64,000 nt of DNA, taken from positions 1 through 64,000 of the forward strand of contig CBIHNF010000004.1 of NCBI GenBank assembly GCA_966211335.1, in the 5' to 3' direction. Positions 16,790 to 25,326 of this stretch are shown piece by piece (the first letter of the stretch is position 1; the number at the start of each line of letters is the position of its first letter). The DNA comes from JAPWJZ01 sp966211335 (GTDB lineage Bacteria > Pseudomonadota > Alphaproteobacteria > Micavibrionales > UBA2020). Made by a program: the position numbers and the translations under genes. Under the pieces are notes generated by a model. The model was not told the origin of the DNA. It saw only the letters and a program-made list of their open reading frames with translations, and made no database searches.

Positions 16790-16864
16790 GGGCGCGTAGC
16801 TCAGCGGGAGAGCACACCCTTCACACGGGTGGGGTCGTAGGTTCAATCCCTACCGCGCCCACCA
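16790..16864 (+). tRNA. tRNA-Val (CAC)
   Basis: A complete cloverleaf 13 nt after tRNA-Phe. Acceptor GGGCGCG pairs with CGCGCCC. The anticodon stem is CACCC/GGGTG with loop TTCACAC (anticodon CAC, valine). The T-arm is GTAGGTTCAATCCCTAC and CCA is encoded. It is likely co-transcribed with tRNA-Phe. Confidence 0.95.
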
Positions 16865-16889
16865 TTCCTTCCAGACAAAATTTCCGAAT

Positions 16890-17390
16890 CTACCGCAAAC
16901 TAACCTCCGCCACCTTGTCCTTGTAATCTTCCTTGGGGTCGGAGCCGAGGAGGATTTTGATGCCGGCGAAAAGGCTGGATTCATTCAGCCAGATTTCTGC
17001 CTGTTCGGCATCGAGGCGCAGCAGGGTCAGTTTCGGGTCGGTCTTACCGCCTTCGAACCATGCTGCGACGTAGGGGTTCCAGAGGCGGTCGATGACGCCG
17101 GCGTCTTTATCGACGCTGAGCGCGCCGTGCAGGCTGGCGAAGACTTCGTGGTCTTTGGAGGTAAAAGCGGCAATCGCGCGGTCTCCGTCACCGCCATTTT
17201 CGCCAACGCGTTTGACTAAGGCGTTGTCGGTGCTGGTGAAGAACCAGATCGGGCCGCCGGCGTCGCCTTCGATCTGCGCGGTCATGGGGCGGGAATGGCC
17301 GTCGTCAATGCCGTCAATTCCGAGCATCATCGTACGGTCGGATTTCAGGGCCTTCCAGAATTTGGCTTCGAGGTCGCGGGGCGTTGTCAT
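16890..17390 (-). CDS. Pyridoxamine 5'-phosphate oxidase-fold general stress protein
   Basis: A 166-residue split-beta-barrel flavin-binding-fold protein of the general stress protein 26 type. Typical features are an N-terminal helix (DLEAKFWKALKSDRTMML), SRPMTAQIE, IWFFTSTDNALVKRV, a DHEVFASLHGALSV strand pair, DRLWNPYVAAWFEGGKTDP near residue 100, and a C-terminal AEIWLNESS. Family members bind FMN or FAD and are induced by stress; the reaction is usually unknown. It is alone on its strand, converging on the tRNA pair and divergent from the next gene. Confidence 0.85.
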   Translation of the reverse strand: MTTPRDLEAKFWKALKSDRTMMLGIDGIDDGHSRPMTAQIEGDAGGPIWFFTSTDNALVKRVGENGGDGDRAIAAFTSKDHEVFASLHGALSVDKDAGVIDRLWNPYVAAWFEGGKTDPKLTLLRLDAEQAEIWLNESSLFAGIKILLGSDPKEDYKDKVAEVSLR

Positions 17391-17550
17391 GGGTCATTCT
17401 CCGTTATTGTGCTCCTCCATCAATGACTGCCGCGGCATTCGGTTCCCCGCCTTAAATCTTTCACATATTCGGATTTTTGCGGGGTTTTTGCACCGCAGCG
17501 CAAAGAAGGCTATAATTAAAGGACAGTTTCTTTTGCAAAGGACCGATGCC

Positions 17551-17940
17551 ATGCGTGCTGCCCCTGCCCTGTTTTCCCTCGCGCTGCTGCTTTCCGCCAC
17601 GAGCGCCGACGCCAAGGTCATGATGGCCGCGCCGCGGCCGGAGCCGGTTGCCTGCACCATGGAAGCCAAGCTCTGCCCGGATGGCAGCTCGGTATCGCGC
17701 CAAGGACCTAACTGTGAATTTGCCGCCTGCCCCGATGGTAACCCGCCGCCGCACCGCCAGCATGTGGCGCCGATGCCGGTGAACCCGCAGAAAAAACCGC
17801 CCGTCACCACGCCGGACGACAATAAAGACGACGCGCCGGATGCGACAGAAGGCAGCGAAGGCAGTGATGGTTCCTCAGGCGATGAAGGCTCCTCCGGCGG
17901 CGATCCCGATGATGCCGGCACGGAAGGCAGCGGGGAATAA
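17551..17940 (+). CDS. Small secreted protein with CxxxxxxCPDGSxVxRxGPNCEFxxC motif and acidic tail
   Basis: A 129-residue exported protein. The signal peptide MRAAPALFSLALLLSATSADA is followed by a four-cysteine motif (EAKLCPDG, then RQGPNCEFAACPDG) near residues 34-60, which probably forms two disulfides. A Pro/His-rich stretch and then a tail of Asp, Glu, Ser and Gly to the end complete it. I recognise the cysteine motif from small secreted bacterial proteins but know no assigned function. AAAGGAC lies just upstream of ATG 17551; the frame is open further upstream but that part is not protein-like. coaBC starts 3 nt after its stop, an odd pairing of a secreted protein with a CoA enzyme. 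Confidence 0.7.
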   Translation: MRAAPALFSLALLLSATSADAKVMMAAPRPEPVACTMEAKLCPDGSSVSRQGPNCEFAACPDGNPPPHRQHVAPMPVNPQKKPPVTTPDDNKDDAPDATEGSEGSDGSSGDEGSSGGDPDDAGTEGSGE

Positions 17941-17943
17941 TCC

Positions 17944-19170
17944 ATGGCCAAATCGCCGCACGACCTGTCCTCCCGCCGCATACTGCTGATTATCTCGGGC
18001 GGCATTGCGGCCTATAAAAGCCTCGACCTTATCCGCCGGTTGCGCGACACGGGCGCGGATGTGCGGTGCATCCTGACATCTGGCGGCGCGCAGTTCGTGA
18101 CGCCGCTGTCTGTCGCCGCGCTGTCGGAAAATAAAGTCCATTCGGAAATCTTCTCCCTCACCGATGAATCGGAAATGGGGCATATCCGCCTTGCAAGGGA
18201 TTGCGACCTTGTGCTCGTCGCCCCCGCTTCCGCCAATATCATGGCGCGGGCGGCGCATGGGCTGGCGGATGACCTTGCCACCACCGTGCTGCTGGCGACC
18301 GATAAACACGTGATGTTCGCGCCTGCCATGAACCCCGTGATGTGGTCGAATGCCGCCGTGCAGGAAAATGTGGCGACGCTGAAGCGCCGCGGCCATACGA
18401 TTTTGGAGCCCGCCTCCGGCGATATGGCCTGCGGCGAAAACGGCCAGGGCCGGTTGCTGGAAGTGCCCGCGATGGTGGAGGCTGTCGCCGGTTTTTTTTT
18501 GCAAAGCGGCCCGCTGAGCGGGTTTAAAGCCCTCGTCACCAGCGGCCCGACGTTTGAACCGATTGATCCTGTCCGTTTTCTCGGCAACCGCTCCTCCGGC
18601 AAGCAGGGGCATGCAATTGCGGCGGCGCTTGCGCAGGCCGGAGCTTCCGTCACGCTGGTCAGCGGCCCGACGAAGGAGCGCGACCCCGCCCGCGTGCAGA
18701 CCGTGCATGTGGAAACCGCGCAGGAAATGCTGGATGCCTGTTTGAAGTCCCTGCCCGCCGATATCGCCATTTGCGCGGCGGCGGTGGCGGATTTCCGGCC
18801 GGAAGAAACCTCCGACAAGAAAATCAAGAAGACGGGCAAAGACCCCATCACCGTGAGATTGGTGCAGAACCCCGATATTCTGGCGACGCTGTCGCAAAGC
18901 AACCAGCGCCCGGGCCTCGTCGTCGGCTTTGCGGCGGAAACGAATGACGGGCTCGAGAATGCGAAAGCCAAGCTTGCCAAAAAAGGCTGCGACTGGCTGG
19001 TGCTGAATGATGTCTCCAACGGCAAGGTCTTCGGACAGGACAGCAATATTGTGACGCTGCTGCAGAAAGCCAAAGACGGCAGCATCAGCAATGGGACATG
19101 GCCGGAAATGGGTAAGACGGAAGTCGCCCGCGACCTCGTCGCCCGCATTATCGGCAATTTCGGCAAGTAA
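17944..19170 (+). CDS. coaBC: Bifunctional phosphopantothenoylcysteine decarboxylase / phosphopantothenate-cysteine ligase
   Basis: A 408-residue fusion protein catalysing two successive steps of CoA synthesis. The N-terminal CoaC flavoprotein domain (about 1-185) shows ISGGIAAYK, the catalytic His in MGHIRLA near residue 80, the PAMNPVMW signature near 127, and the active-site Cys in ACGENGQGRL near 161. The C-terminal CoaB domain begins near residue 195 with ALVTSGPTFEPIDPVRFLGN and continues with SSGKQGHAIA, AAAVADFRP near 280 and FAAET near 326. Length matches the family. Together with panG-panB-panC-coaX 1.5 kb away, most of the pantothenate-CoA route is clustered; panD, coaD and coaE are not in the window. 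Confidence 0.97.
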   Translation: MAKSPHDLSSRRILLIISGGIAAYKSLDLIRRLRDTGADVRCILTSGGAQFVTPLSVAALSENKVHSEIFSLTDESEMGHIRLARDCDLVLVAPASANIMARAAHGLADDLATTVLLATDKHVMFAPAMNPVMWSNAAVQENVATLKRRGHTILEPASGDMACGENGQGRLLEVPAMVEAVAGFFLQSGPLSGFKALVTSGPTFEPIDPVRFLGNRSSGKQGHAIAAALAQAGASVTLVSGPTKERDPARVQTVHVETAQEMLDACLKSLPADIAICAAAVADFRPEETSDKKIKKTGKDPITVRLVQNPDILATLSQSNQRPGLVVGFAAETNDGLENAKAKLAKKGCDWLVLNDVSNGKVFGQDSNIVTLLQKAKDGSISNGTWPEMGKTEVARDLVARIIGNFGK

Positions 19171-19256
19171 AATCATCCGCTTAATCTCTATGGAGCAAAA
19201 ACGCCGGAAACGGCGTTGGCCTTGGCGTTGAAGTCGCCTTTCCATGGAGCGCCGGC

Positions 19257-19976
19257 ATGTCCGAAACACCCGATCCGATCGACCCGCATATGCTGGAAAC
19301 TCAAGCCGCGATTGCCGCCGCCCGCCACATGCCCGCCCCGGAAGAACGCAGCTCCCTCGGCAAATTTATCGTCGGCTTCTTTGTGGTTTACGCCTGCCTC
19401 GTGGTATTGGGCGAATTGTTCTATGACGGCGACATATTTATCGGGAGAGAAACGCCGACGCATAGCATCGTCAAGGCCTGTAACGCTAGTTTCCGCGCCC
19501 ATCCATTCAGCGGCAGTTTCACGGCGGATGTTTCGACCGTCGCCTCCCCCTTCACCGATGCCGATGCGAATACGACCTTCAAGCTGCTCGAAGACGGCGG
19601 CTTTACGCTGACGGATGCAACGCGCAAATACCGCGACGAACTGGTCTATAACGACTTCGTCATCGAAGGCAGCCGGGATGCCAGCAAGCTGTGGCCGGAA
19701 ATTTTGCGCAAAGACAGCTGCAACGTCAAAATCATCCTGAAGGGAAACAAGGTGACGGGCGCGATGGCGGAAGCGCAGCGCGTCATGATCGGCTCGACGA
19801 CCGCGGGCAAAAATACCGTGGCCGCCGCCGTCGTCAAATCGCAGCCCGCGCAGGCGGTGGCGGATGTGCTGAACACCGTGATCGACAACGCCAAACCCGT
19901 CGCCGCCGCCATGGCGCCGCCACGGCCGATGACGCCCGAGGAATACGGCACCATGCCCGGGCATATAAAACCTTAA
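19257..19976 (+). CDS. Membrane-anchored protein of unknown function
   Basis: A 239-residue protein I do not recognise. After about 35 polar residues there is one membrane segment (FIVGFFVVYACLVVLGELF, near 37-55), then an extracytoplasmic or cytoplasmic domain with a single Cys (KACNASFRA) and another (KDSCNVKIIL). It ends with an Ala/Pro-rich C-terminus (APPRPMTPEEYG). GGAG lies 8 nt before ATG 19257. It sits between coaBC (same strand, 86 nt away) and a converging AsnB-like gene. Topology is probably a single-pass signal anchor. No function can be inferred. Confidence 0.7.
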   Translation: MSETPDPIDPHMLETQAAIAAARHMPAPEERSSLGKFIVGFFVVYACLVVLGELFYDGDIFIGRETPTHSIVKACNASFRAHPFSGSFTADVSTVASPFTDADANTTFKLLEDGGFTLTDATRKYRDELVYNDFVIEGSRDASKLWPEILRKDSCNVKIILKGNKVTGAMAEAQRVMIGSTTAGKNTVAAAVVKSQPAQAVADVLNTVIDNAKPVAAAMAPPRPMTPEEYGTMPGHIKP

Positions 19977-19992
19977 ATCAAAAAACCCTGAA

Positions 19993-21921
19993 CTATTTCG
20001 AAATCCAGCCTTTTTCGTGATCGACGAAAATGCGGAACCACAGCTCCAGCACGAGCAGGGAGAAGACCTGCCGCATAAACAGCACCTCGCCGGATTTGGC
20101 ACCGCTGATGATGCGGCGCACCGCCAGCCAGTCGAACAACCCCCGCCGCTTCACGCTGGTTTCAGACAAGCAGGTTTCCACCATTTCCTTCAGTGGATTG
20201 GTGTTGAGGCAGATTTCCAGCAGCGATTTTTGTCCCGGCACCGGCGGCGGCGGTACGGGCAGCGCAGCAAGCGCGGGGAATTTACGCTCCACATAGTTGC
20301 GCAGCAGCGTCTTGCGGCGGCTAGTGGTGCGGCGGAGATGATCCGGCACGCCGAACATGAATTCTGCCATCTTGTGGTCGGCAAAGGGCAGCCGAGGCGC
20401 AAGGCCGTTTGACATCACAAGTTTATTGAACGGCGTCAGCACGCCATCCGGCAGGAAATGGTCCGTCTGCGTGCGGACGAGCGATGAGAGCAGCGACGGC
20501 CAGCCGGGGTTTTTGCGCGTCTGGTCGGCAAAGGTGCCGGAGGCCTGCGACAGTGCGCCGAGCGTCAGCTCCGCCTTATCCCGGGCATCAAACACGGTGG
20601 ATAGGCACATTTGCTGCTGGTAGAGGGAGCCAGAGCGCATCGCATCCGCGAAATCGACGATCTTCTGCTTCGTGCGCGCGCCGATGTTGCCGGTCGCGCC
20701 CATGCGCCTTGCGGCCATGCTGACAGGAATAACAGCCTTGAATTGCTTCATAACGGTATAGAGCGACACCGGCAATTTGTTGGCCGCCAGCAGCGCGTCA
20801 TGCAGCGGGTAGTTGGCAAACAGCGCATCCGCGCCGGTGCCGGAGAAAACCGCCTTCATGTTCTGCCCTGCCGCACGGCTGGTCAGGTGCGTCAATAAAA
20901 TATCGATATCCGCCAGCGGCTCGTCCAGCGACCAGACCAGCTCCGGCAGCCGGTCCATATATTCCGGCTGGAATTCAATTTCATGATGGTTGCAGCCGAG
21001 CGCGCCTGCGATATCGGCCGCGCCAGCAACGCCGTCACGCGCCGTGCCGAAAGGCGCGGAATACACGGTAACCGGCCGCCGCGAATGTTCCGACAACAGG
21101 CCGAGGATAGCCGCGCTTTCAAGATCGCCGCCCGCGATCGCGCCATAGGGCACGTCGTCAAACTGGCGGAGCGAAACGGATTCTTCCAGCAGCTCGTCAA
21201 AGCGCGCCTGAAAATCACCGTCCGTCTTCAGCACCGGGTCGGGGTTTGAGAAACTATCCCACTGCCAATAGGGCTCGATCATGACATGCAGTCCCGCGTT
21301 CCATGTTAAACGGTGGCCGGGGGGCAGCGTGTGAATGCCCTTGAACATGCCGGGCGAACCGGGGCTGTATTGCAGCGACAAAAACGCATCGATGCCCGTC
21401 ATATCGGGCAGCATACGCACGGCGGGATGTTCCAGCAGTGACTTGATTTCGGAGGCGAAGACAAAGGAGCCGCTTTGCGTCGTCGTATAATACAAGGGCT
21501 GCACGCCCATCTGGTCACGCGCCATGAAGACAAGGTCTTTCGCCATGTCATGCACGGCAAACACAAAGACGCCGCGCATATGGGTGACGCAATTGGGGCC
21601 GAACAGCTGGTACAGGCGCAGGACAACCTCGGTATCCGTCATCGTCGTGCAGTTGACGCCGCGATCCGCCAGCCTGCCGCGCTGCTCGGCGTGGTTATAC
21701 AGCTCCCCCGCAAAGACAATCGCCAATTTGCGGTCTTCGGAATAGAAGGGCAGCCAGGTTTCTTCGGGGTCGATGGTGGCAAGGCGGCGGACGCCCATGT
21801 AGACGGGCGCTTCAATGTGGAAGCCTTCCGCATCCGGCCCGCGATGGTTCAGTTTTCGCACCATGGACTGGAGGACGGCAAGCTCCTGCGGGTGGCCGAG
21901 ATAACCTGCAATGCCGCTCAT
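19993..21921 (-). CDS. Asparagine synthetase (AsnB)-like protein with altered active sites
   Basis: A 642-residue protein with the AsnB layout: an N-terminal class II glutamine amidotransferase domain (about 1-200, with NHRGPDAEG and ARDQMGVQPLYY) and a C-terminal synthetase domain. Two key sites deviate. The start is MSGIAGY, so the essential N-terminal Cys nucleophile is Ser. The pyrophosphate loop, normally SGGxDS, reads AGGDLES near residue 253 with a one-residue shift. SGTGADALFANY near residue 370 replaces the usual SGEGADELFGGY. The ATG overlaps the stop of the upstream CBS-domain gene. Glutamine-dependent asparagine synthesis is therefore unlikely. It could be a pseudo-enzyme or an amidotransferase relative acting on another substrate, for example in surface polymer modification. 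Confidence 0.8.
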   Translation of the reverse strand: MSGIAGYLGHPQELAVLQSMVRKLNHRGPDAEGFHIEAPVYMGVRRLATIDPEETWLPFYSEDRKLAIVFAGELYNHAEQRGRLADRGVNCTTMTDTEVVLRLYQLFGPNCVTHMRGVFVFAVHDMAKDLVFMARDQMGVQPLYYTTTQSGSFVFASEIKSLLEHPAVRMLPDMTGIDAFLSLQYSPGSPGMFKGIHTLPPGHRLTWNAGLHVMIEPYWQWDSFSNPDPVLKTDGDFQARFDELLEESVSLRQFDDVPYGAIAGGDLESAAILGLLSEHSRRPVTVYSAPFGTARDGVAGAADIAGALGCNHHEIEFQPEYMDRLPELVWSLDEPLADIDILLTHLTSRAAGQNMKAVFSGTGADALFANYPLHDALLAANKLPVSLYTVMKQFKAVIPVSMAARRMGATGNIGARTKQKIVDFADAMRSGSLYQQQMCLSTVFDARDKAELTLGALSQASGTFADQTRKNPGWPSLLSSLVRTQTDHFLPDGVLTPFNKLVMSNGLAPRLPFADHKMAEFMFGVPDHLRRTTSRRKTLLRNYVERKFPALAALPVPPPPVPGQKSLLEICLNTNPLKEMVETCLSETSVKRRGLFDWLAVRRIISGAKSGEVLFMRQVFSLLVLELWFRIFVDHEKGWISK

Positions 21922-23240
21922 GCCTGTACTTCCTTCGGGTATTCGTGACTCAGCGGCGCGGCTTTCGGCGCCGGCGTCACGCGGACAAGCGTGATCTGGT
22001 TGCGCTGGCGCTTCAACACCTCGAAGCGGAAATCATAGAAATTGAACGTCTGGCCGACGGCGGGAATGCGCTGGGTTTCAAACAGCAAGAGGCCCGCGAC
22101 GGTCGAATAATCATCATCCGGCAGCTTCCAGTCGAAATCGCGGTTAAGGTCGCGGATGGTGACCTTGCCATCCACAATCATGGTGCCGTCCGCCTGCGGG
22201 CGCACGCCGGAAACAGCGGTGTCATGCTCGTCGTCGATCTGGCCGACGATCTCTTCCAGAATATCCTCCATCGTCACCATGCCGGTGACAATGCCGTATT
22301 CATCGACCATGATGGCGAAATGCTCCCGCCTGCGGCGGAAAGCCTGCAGCTGATCAAGCAGCGTCGTCGATTCCGGAATAAACCACGGCTCCATCATCGC
22401 GTTGTTGACGTTGACCTTGGAAATATTGCCGCCGCAGTTGCGCAGTTCCTGCAGCAGCAGCTTGGTATGGATGACGCCGACGATATTGTCGGGGCTGTCC
22501 TTCCACACGGGGATGCGGGTGTAGGTGCTTTGCAGCACCTCGTCCACGATCTGCTCCACCGGCGTTGCCAGGTTGATCATGTTGACGTTCTTGCGATGCA
22601 CCATAATTTTTTCGACCGTGATATCGGCAAGGTCCATGATGGAGCGCAGCATGGCGCCCTTCGCCTGCTCGACCGGTTCCTCCGCATCGGAGCCCTTGAA
22701 CAGCTCGATCGCGCCGCGCAGCTCTTCCTCATGCGCGGTTTCGGAATGGCCATGGGTGTCGAGCCCGAAAATGCGGAAGGTGACGCCGACGACCTTGCCA
22801 ACCGTGATGGTGACGGGGGAGAAAATCATGACGAAGAATTTAACCGGCACCGCCAGCACGAGGGCCATGCGGTCCGCATACATCAGCGCATAGGTTTTGG
22901 GCATAACCTCGGCAAAAACGAAAACGATGACGGTGACGCCGAGCGTCGCAATCGCAATCCCCTTCTCGCCAAAGACCTGCAGCAGCACGGAGGTGGCAAG
23001 GGAGGAGGCAAAAATGTTCATGAAAGAATTGCCAAGCAGCAGCGCCGAAATCAGCTGTTCTTTCTTTTCGCGGAGGGCGAGGACGAGGGTCGCCAGCTTG
23101 TTGCCGTCCCCCTCCAGCGCCACCATGCGGGCGCGGGAGGCGCCGGTCAGCGCGGTTTCGGCGCCTGCGAAAAAGGCCGATGCCAGCAGCATCGCCACGA
23201 ATGCGCCAATGTTAAACCCGTAATTCGCCATCTGCCCCAT
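21918..23240 (-). CDS. HlyC/CorC family membrane protein (DUF21, CBS pair, CorC domain)
   Basis: A 440-residue inner-membrane protein. The N-terminal DUF21 domain (about 1-200) has four membrane segments, including FVAMLLASAFFAGAETAL, LLGNSFMNIFASSLA and VFVFAEVMPKTYAL. Two CBS domains follow around residues 215-345 (VDEYGIVTGMVTMEDILEEI lies in the second). The C-terminal CorC/HlyC domain (DGKVTIRDLNRDFDW, DYSTVAGLLL) ends near residue 425. The family is associated with magnesium/cobalt efflux or divalent cation homeostasis. ATG at 23240 and a second ATG at 23231 are both possible. It is coupled by a 4-nt overlap to the AsnB-like gene and follows aroB on the same strand. Confidence 0.9.
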   Translation of the reverse strand: MGQMANYGFNIGAFVAMLLASAFFAGAETALTGASRARMVALEGDGNKLATLVLALREKKEQLISALLLGNSFMNIFASSLATSVLLQVFGEKGIAIATLGVTVIVFVFAEVMPKTYALMYADRMALVLAVPVKFFVMIFSPVTITVGKVVGVTFRIFGLDTHGHSETAHEEELRGAIELFKGSDAEEPVEQAKGAMLRSIMDLADITVEKIMVHRKNVNMINLATPVEQIVDEVLQSTYTRIPVWKDSPDNIVGVIHTKLLLQELRNCGGNISKVNVNNAMMEPWFIPESTTLLDQLQAFRRRREHFAIMVDEYGIVTGMVTMEDILEEIVGQIDDEHDTAVSGVRPQADGTMIVDGKVTIRDLNRDFDWKLPDDDYSTVAGLLLFETQRIPAVGQTFNFYDFRFEVLKRQRNQITLVRVTPAPKAAPLSHEYPKEVQA

Positions 23241-23279
23241 CCTTCAACGTAAAGTTCTGCCGATTATAAAGTATAAGCC

Positions 23280-24386
23280 CTACGCTGGAAACTGCCCGTC
23301 GAGGAAGGTTTTCAGCACGCCCGCATCCACATCCCGCGCGACGAACGCCTTACCGATGCCCCTGGCCAAGATCAGGGTCAGTTTGCCGTCTTCGGCCTTT
23401 TTGTCGCCGCGCATTTTTTCGAGCACTGTCGCGGCATCCGCCTTGAAGGGCGCGCGTGTTATAAGGCCGAGTTTCGAAAAATGCGCCTCAACCCGCGCCA
23501 CATCCGCCGCGGGGCAGAGTTCCAGCATTGCGGAAAAGCGGAAGGCGAGCAGCGTGCCGATGCCGACGGCCTCCCCGTGCAGCAACCGCCCGTCATAGCC
23601 GCCTATCGCCTCCAGCGCATGGCCGAAGGTATGGCCAAGGTTCAACAGCGCGCGGATGTCTTTCGTCTCCGTCTCGTCCGCCGCGACGATATCGGCCTTC
23701 GACTGGCAGCTGGCGCGGACGGCCTCAGTCAGCGCGGCGGGCTCTCCCGCCAGCACCGCGGTGCCGTTGGCATCCAGCCAGTCAAAAAACTTGGCGTCGT
23801 TGATAAGCCCGTACTTCACAATCTCTGCATAGCCTGCCTTGCTCTCGCGCTCCGGCAGGGTTTTCAGGGTTTCCGTATCAATCAGCACATGGCGCGGCTG
23901 GTAGAAGGCGCCGACGAGATTCTTGCCGAGCTTCGTGTTGATCGCCGTCTTGCCGCCGACGGAGCTGTCGACCTGCGCCAGCAGAGTTGTCGGCACCTGC
24001 ACGAAGGGAATGCCGCGCATGGTGATGCTGGCGGCAAAGCCTGTGATATCCCCGATCACCCCGCCGCCGAGGGCGATAAGGGTTGATTTACGGTCTAACT
24101 TGTAACTTAAGGCTTTCTCGACAATATGCTGCAGCTGCTCGAAATTCTTGGTCTCCTCGCCCGCCGGCAGAATGACGGGCGGCATGGGCGTGAAGCCGGC
24201 GGCTTCAAGCGCATGCATGAAGTCGATAAGGTAGAGTTTCGCCACCTGCTCATCCGTCACAACGCAGCACTTCTTCGATGGCAGCAGCGGCTTCAGCCGC
24301 GCGCCCGCGTCTTTCAGAATGCCCGCACCGATGGTGATGTCGTAGCTGGCGCTGGCCGCTTCGACTTTGACTTTCTTTTCAGCCAT
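23280..24386 (-). CDS. aroB: 3-dehydroquinate synthase
   Basis: A 368-residue NAD- and metal-dependent enzyme turning DAHP into 3-dehydroquinate, the second step of the shikimate pathway. Recognisable segments are EETKNFEQLQ near residue 82, ALGGGVIGDITGFAA near 106, the signature QVDSSVGGKTAINTKLGKN near 142, and the metal-binding LNLGHTFGHALE near 248. Length is standard. It overlaps the end of aroK by 8 nt, giving an aroK-aroB operon as in many bacteria. Confidence 0.97.
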   Translation of the reverse strand: MAEKKVKVEAASASYDITIGAGILKDAGARLKPLLPSKKCCVVTDEQVAKLYLIDFMHALEAAGFTPMPPVILPAGEETKNFEQLQHIVEKALSYKLDRKSTLIALGGGVIGDITGFAASITMRGIPFVQVPTTLLAQVDSSVGGKTAINTKLGKNLVGAFYQPRHVLIDTETLKTLPERESKAGYAEIVKYGLINDAKFFDWLDANGTAVLAGEPAALTEAVRASCQSKADIVAADETETKDIRALLNLGHTFGHALEAIGGYDGRLLHGEAVGIGTLLAFRFSAMLELCPAADVARVEAHFSKLGLITRAPFKADAATVLEKMRGDKKAEDGKLTLILARGIGKAFVARDVDAGVLKTFLDGQFPA

Positions 24387-24912
24387 CTGCGGCTTTCCTC
24401 TCGTTCAACTTCTCAATAATGCGCCGCGCCATTTCTTTTGGCGTCTGTGCATCCGTCACCACGGTAATATCAGCCTCTGCATAAAGCGGATAGCGCAAGT
24501 CCATGAGTTCCTGCAGTTTCGCGCTGCGGTCGACGCCGCGCAGCAGCGGGCGATTGTCCGTGCGCGAAGTGCGCTCCACCAACGTCTCAAGACTGGCCTT
24601 CAACCATACGGACGTCGCATGGGTTTTCACCATCGCGCGGATATCCGGCTGGATAAAGGCGCCGCCGCCTGAGGCGAGGACCTTGTCCCCTTCTGCCAGT
24701 AGCCGCAGCATGACCTTTTTCTCGCCAGCGCGGAAATTGGCCTCCCCGAACTTTTCGAAGATCTCGGGGATTTTAAGGCCGGCGGCTTTCTCGATTTCCT
24801 TGTCGGCGTCAACAAAAGGCAGCTTCAGAAGGCGCGCAAGCTCGATTCCGACCCGGCTTTTGCCCGATCCCATCAACCCCACCAATACAATAATTTTGGA
24901 CGCGCGTTCCAT
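24379..24912 (-). CDS. aroK: Shikimate kinase
   Basis: A 177-residue P-loop kinase phosphorylating shikimate with ATP. The Walker A is GLMGSGKSRVG near residue 12. FVDADKEIEKAAG near 34 binds shikimate, SGGGAFIQ near 80 is the GGG motif, and LVERTSRTDNRPLLRG near 110 contains the adenine/lid Arg. ATG at 24912 gives MERASKIIVL; the TTG at 24930 is less likely. aroB begins inside its last codons. Confidence 0.95.
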   Translation of the reverse strand: MERASKIIVLVGLMGSGKSRVGIELARLLKLPFVDADKEIEKAAGLKIPEIFEKFGEANFRAGEKKVMLRLLAEGDKVLASGGGAFIQPDIRAMVKTHATSVWLKASLETLVERTSRTDNRPLLRGVDRSAKLQELMDLRYPLYAEADITVVTDAQTPKEMARRIIEKLNERKAADG

Positions 24913-25185
24913 TTTTTCCCGTAAATACAATGCGTTATATTCGCATTGCGCGGCCTTGAAATCAAGCCCGCATCGTCTATCTTGGTCTTATGAAAAAATA
25001 CGGTTGACTAATACTCAATCGTTATGTAATAACTAATCAGCTTTATGGTATATACCCTCCGAGTGAGTCGAGAAGACGTCACAAATCACGAGGAGAAGTG
25101 TAGCCAGAACGCGAAGCACGAGGTATGTTGCAAGGCATGCTTCAGGACGGTGCAAACCAAACGTCCATAAATATGAGAGAGCAAA

Positions 25186-25326
25186 ATGATTTCGAGACTT
25201 ATTATGGCTCTTATGTTTGTGGCGCTGGTCGCTGTCGCAGGTGGTTTCGTGGCTCTGGCGGCCTGGGATGTTCCCGTATCGCAGACACCTGTTGAGAAAA
25301 CGCTGGACGCCGCTCACTACCTCTAA
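25186..25326 (+). CDS. Small single-pass membrane protein
   Basis: A 46-residue protein beginning ATG at 25186, preceded by GAGAGAG. It has one hydrophobic segment (LIMALMFVALVAVAGGFVAL, residues 5-24), then AAWDVPVSQTPVEKTLDA and an end HYL. The W-D-[IV]-P...[VE]-E-K pattern after one membrane helix is familiar to me from short alphaproteobacterial proteins near xerD, though I could not check. It stands between divergent aroK and xerD. The roughly 270 bases between aroK and this gene hold only its promoter region. Function unknown. Confidence 0.6.
   Translation: MISRLIMALMFVALVAVAGGFVALAAWDVPVSQTPVEKTLDAAHYL

Noticed and set aside
17875..19269. 464-codon open frame opposite coaBC
   Set aside because: Shadow frame of coaBC; composition is Arg/Gly/His-rich and no start signal is present.
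21945..23252. 435-codon open frame opposite the CorC-type gene
   Set aside because: Shadow of the CBS-domain gene with its clear membrane segments; biased His/Asp/Arg composition.
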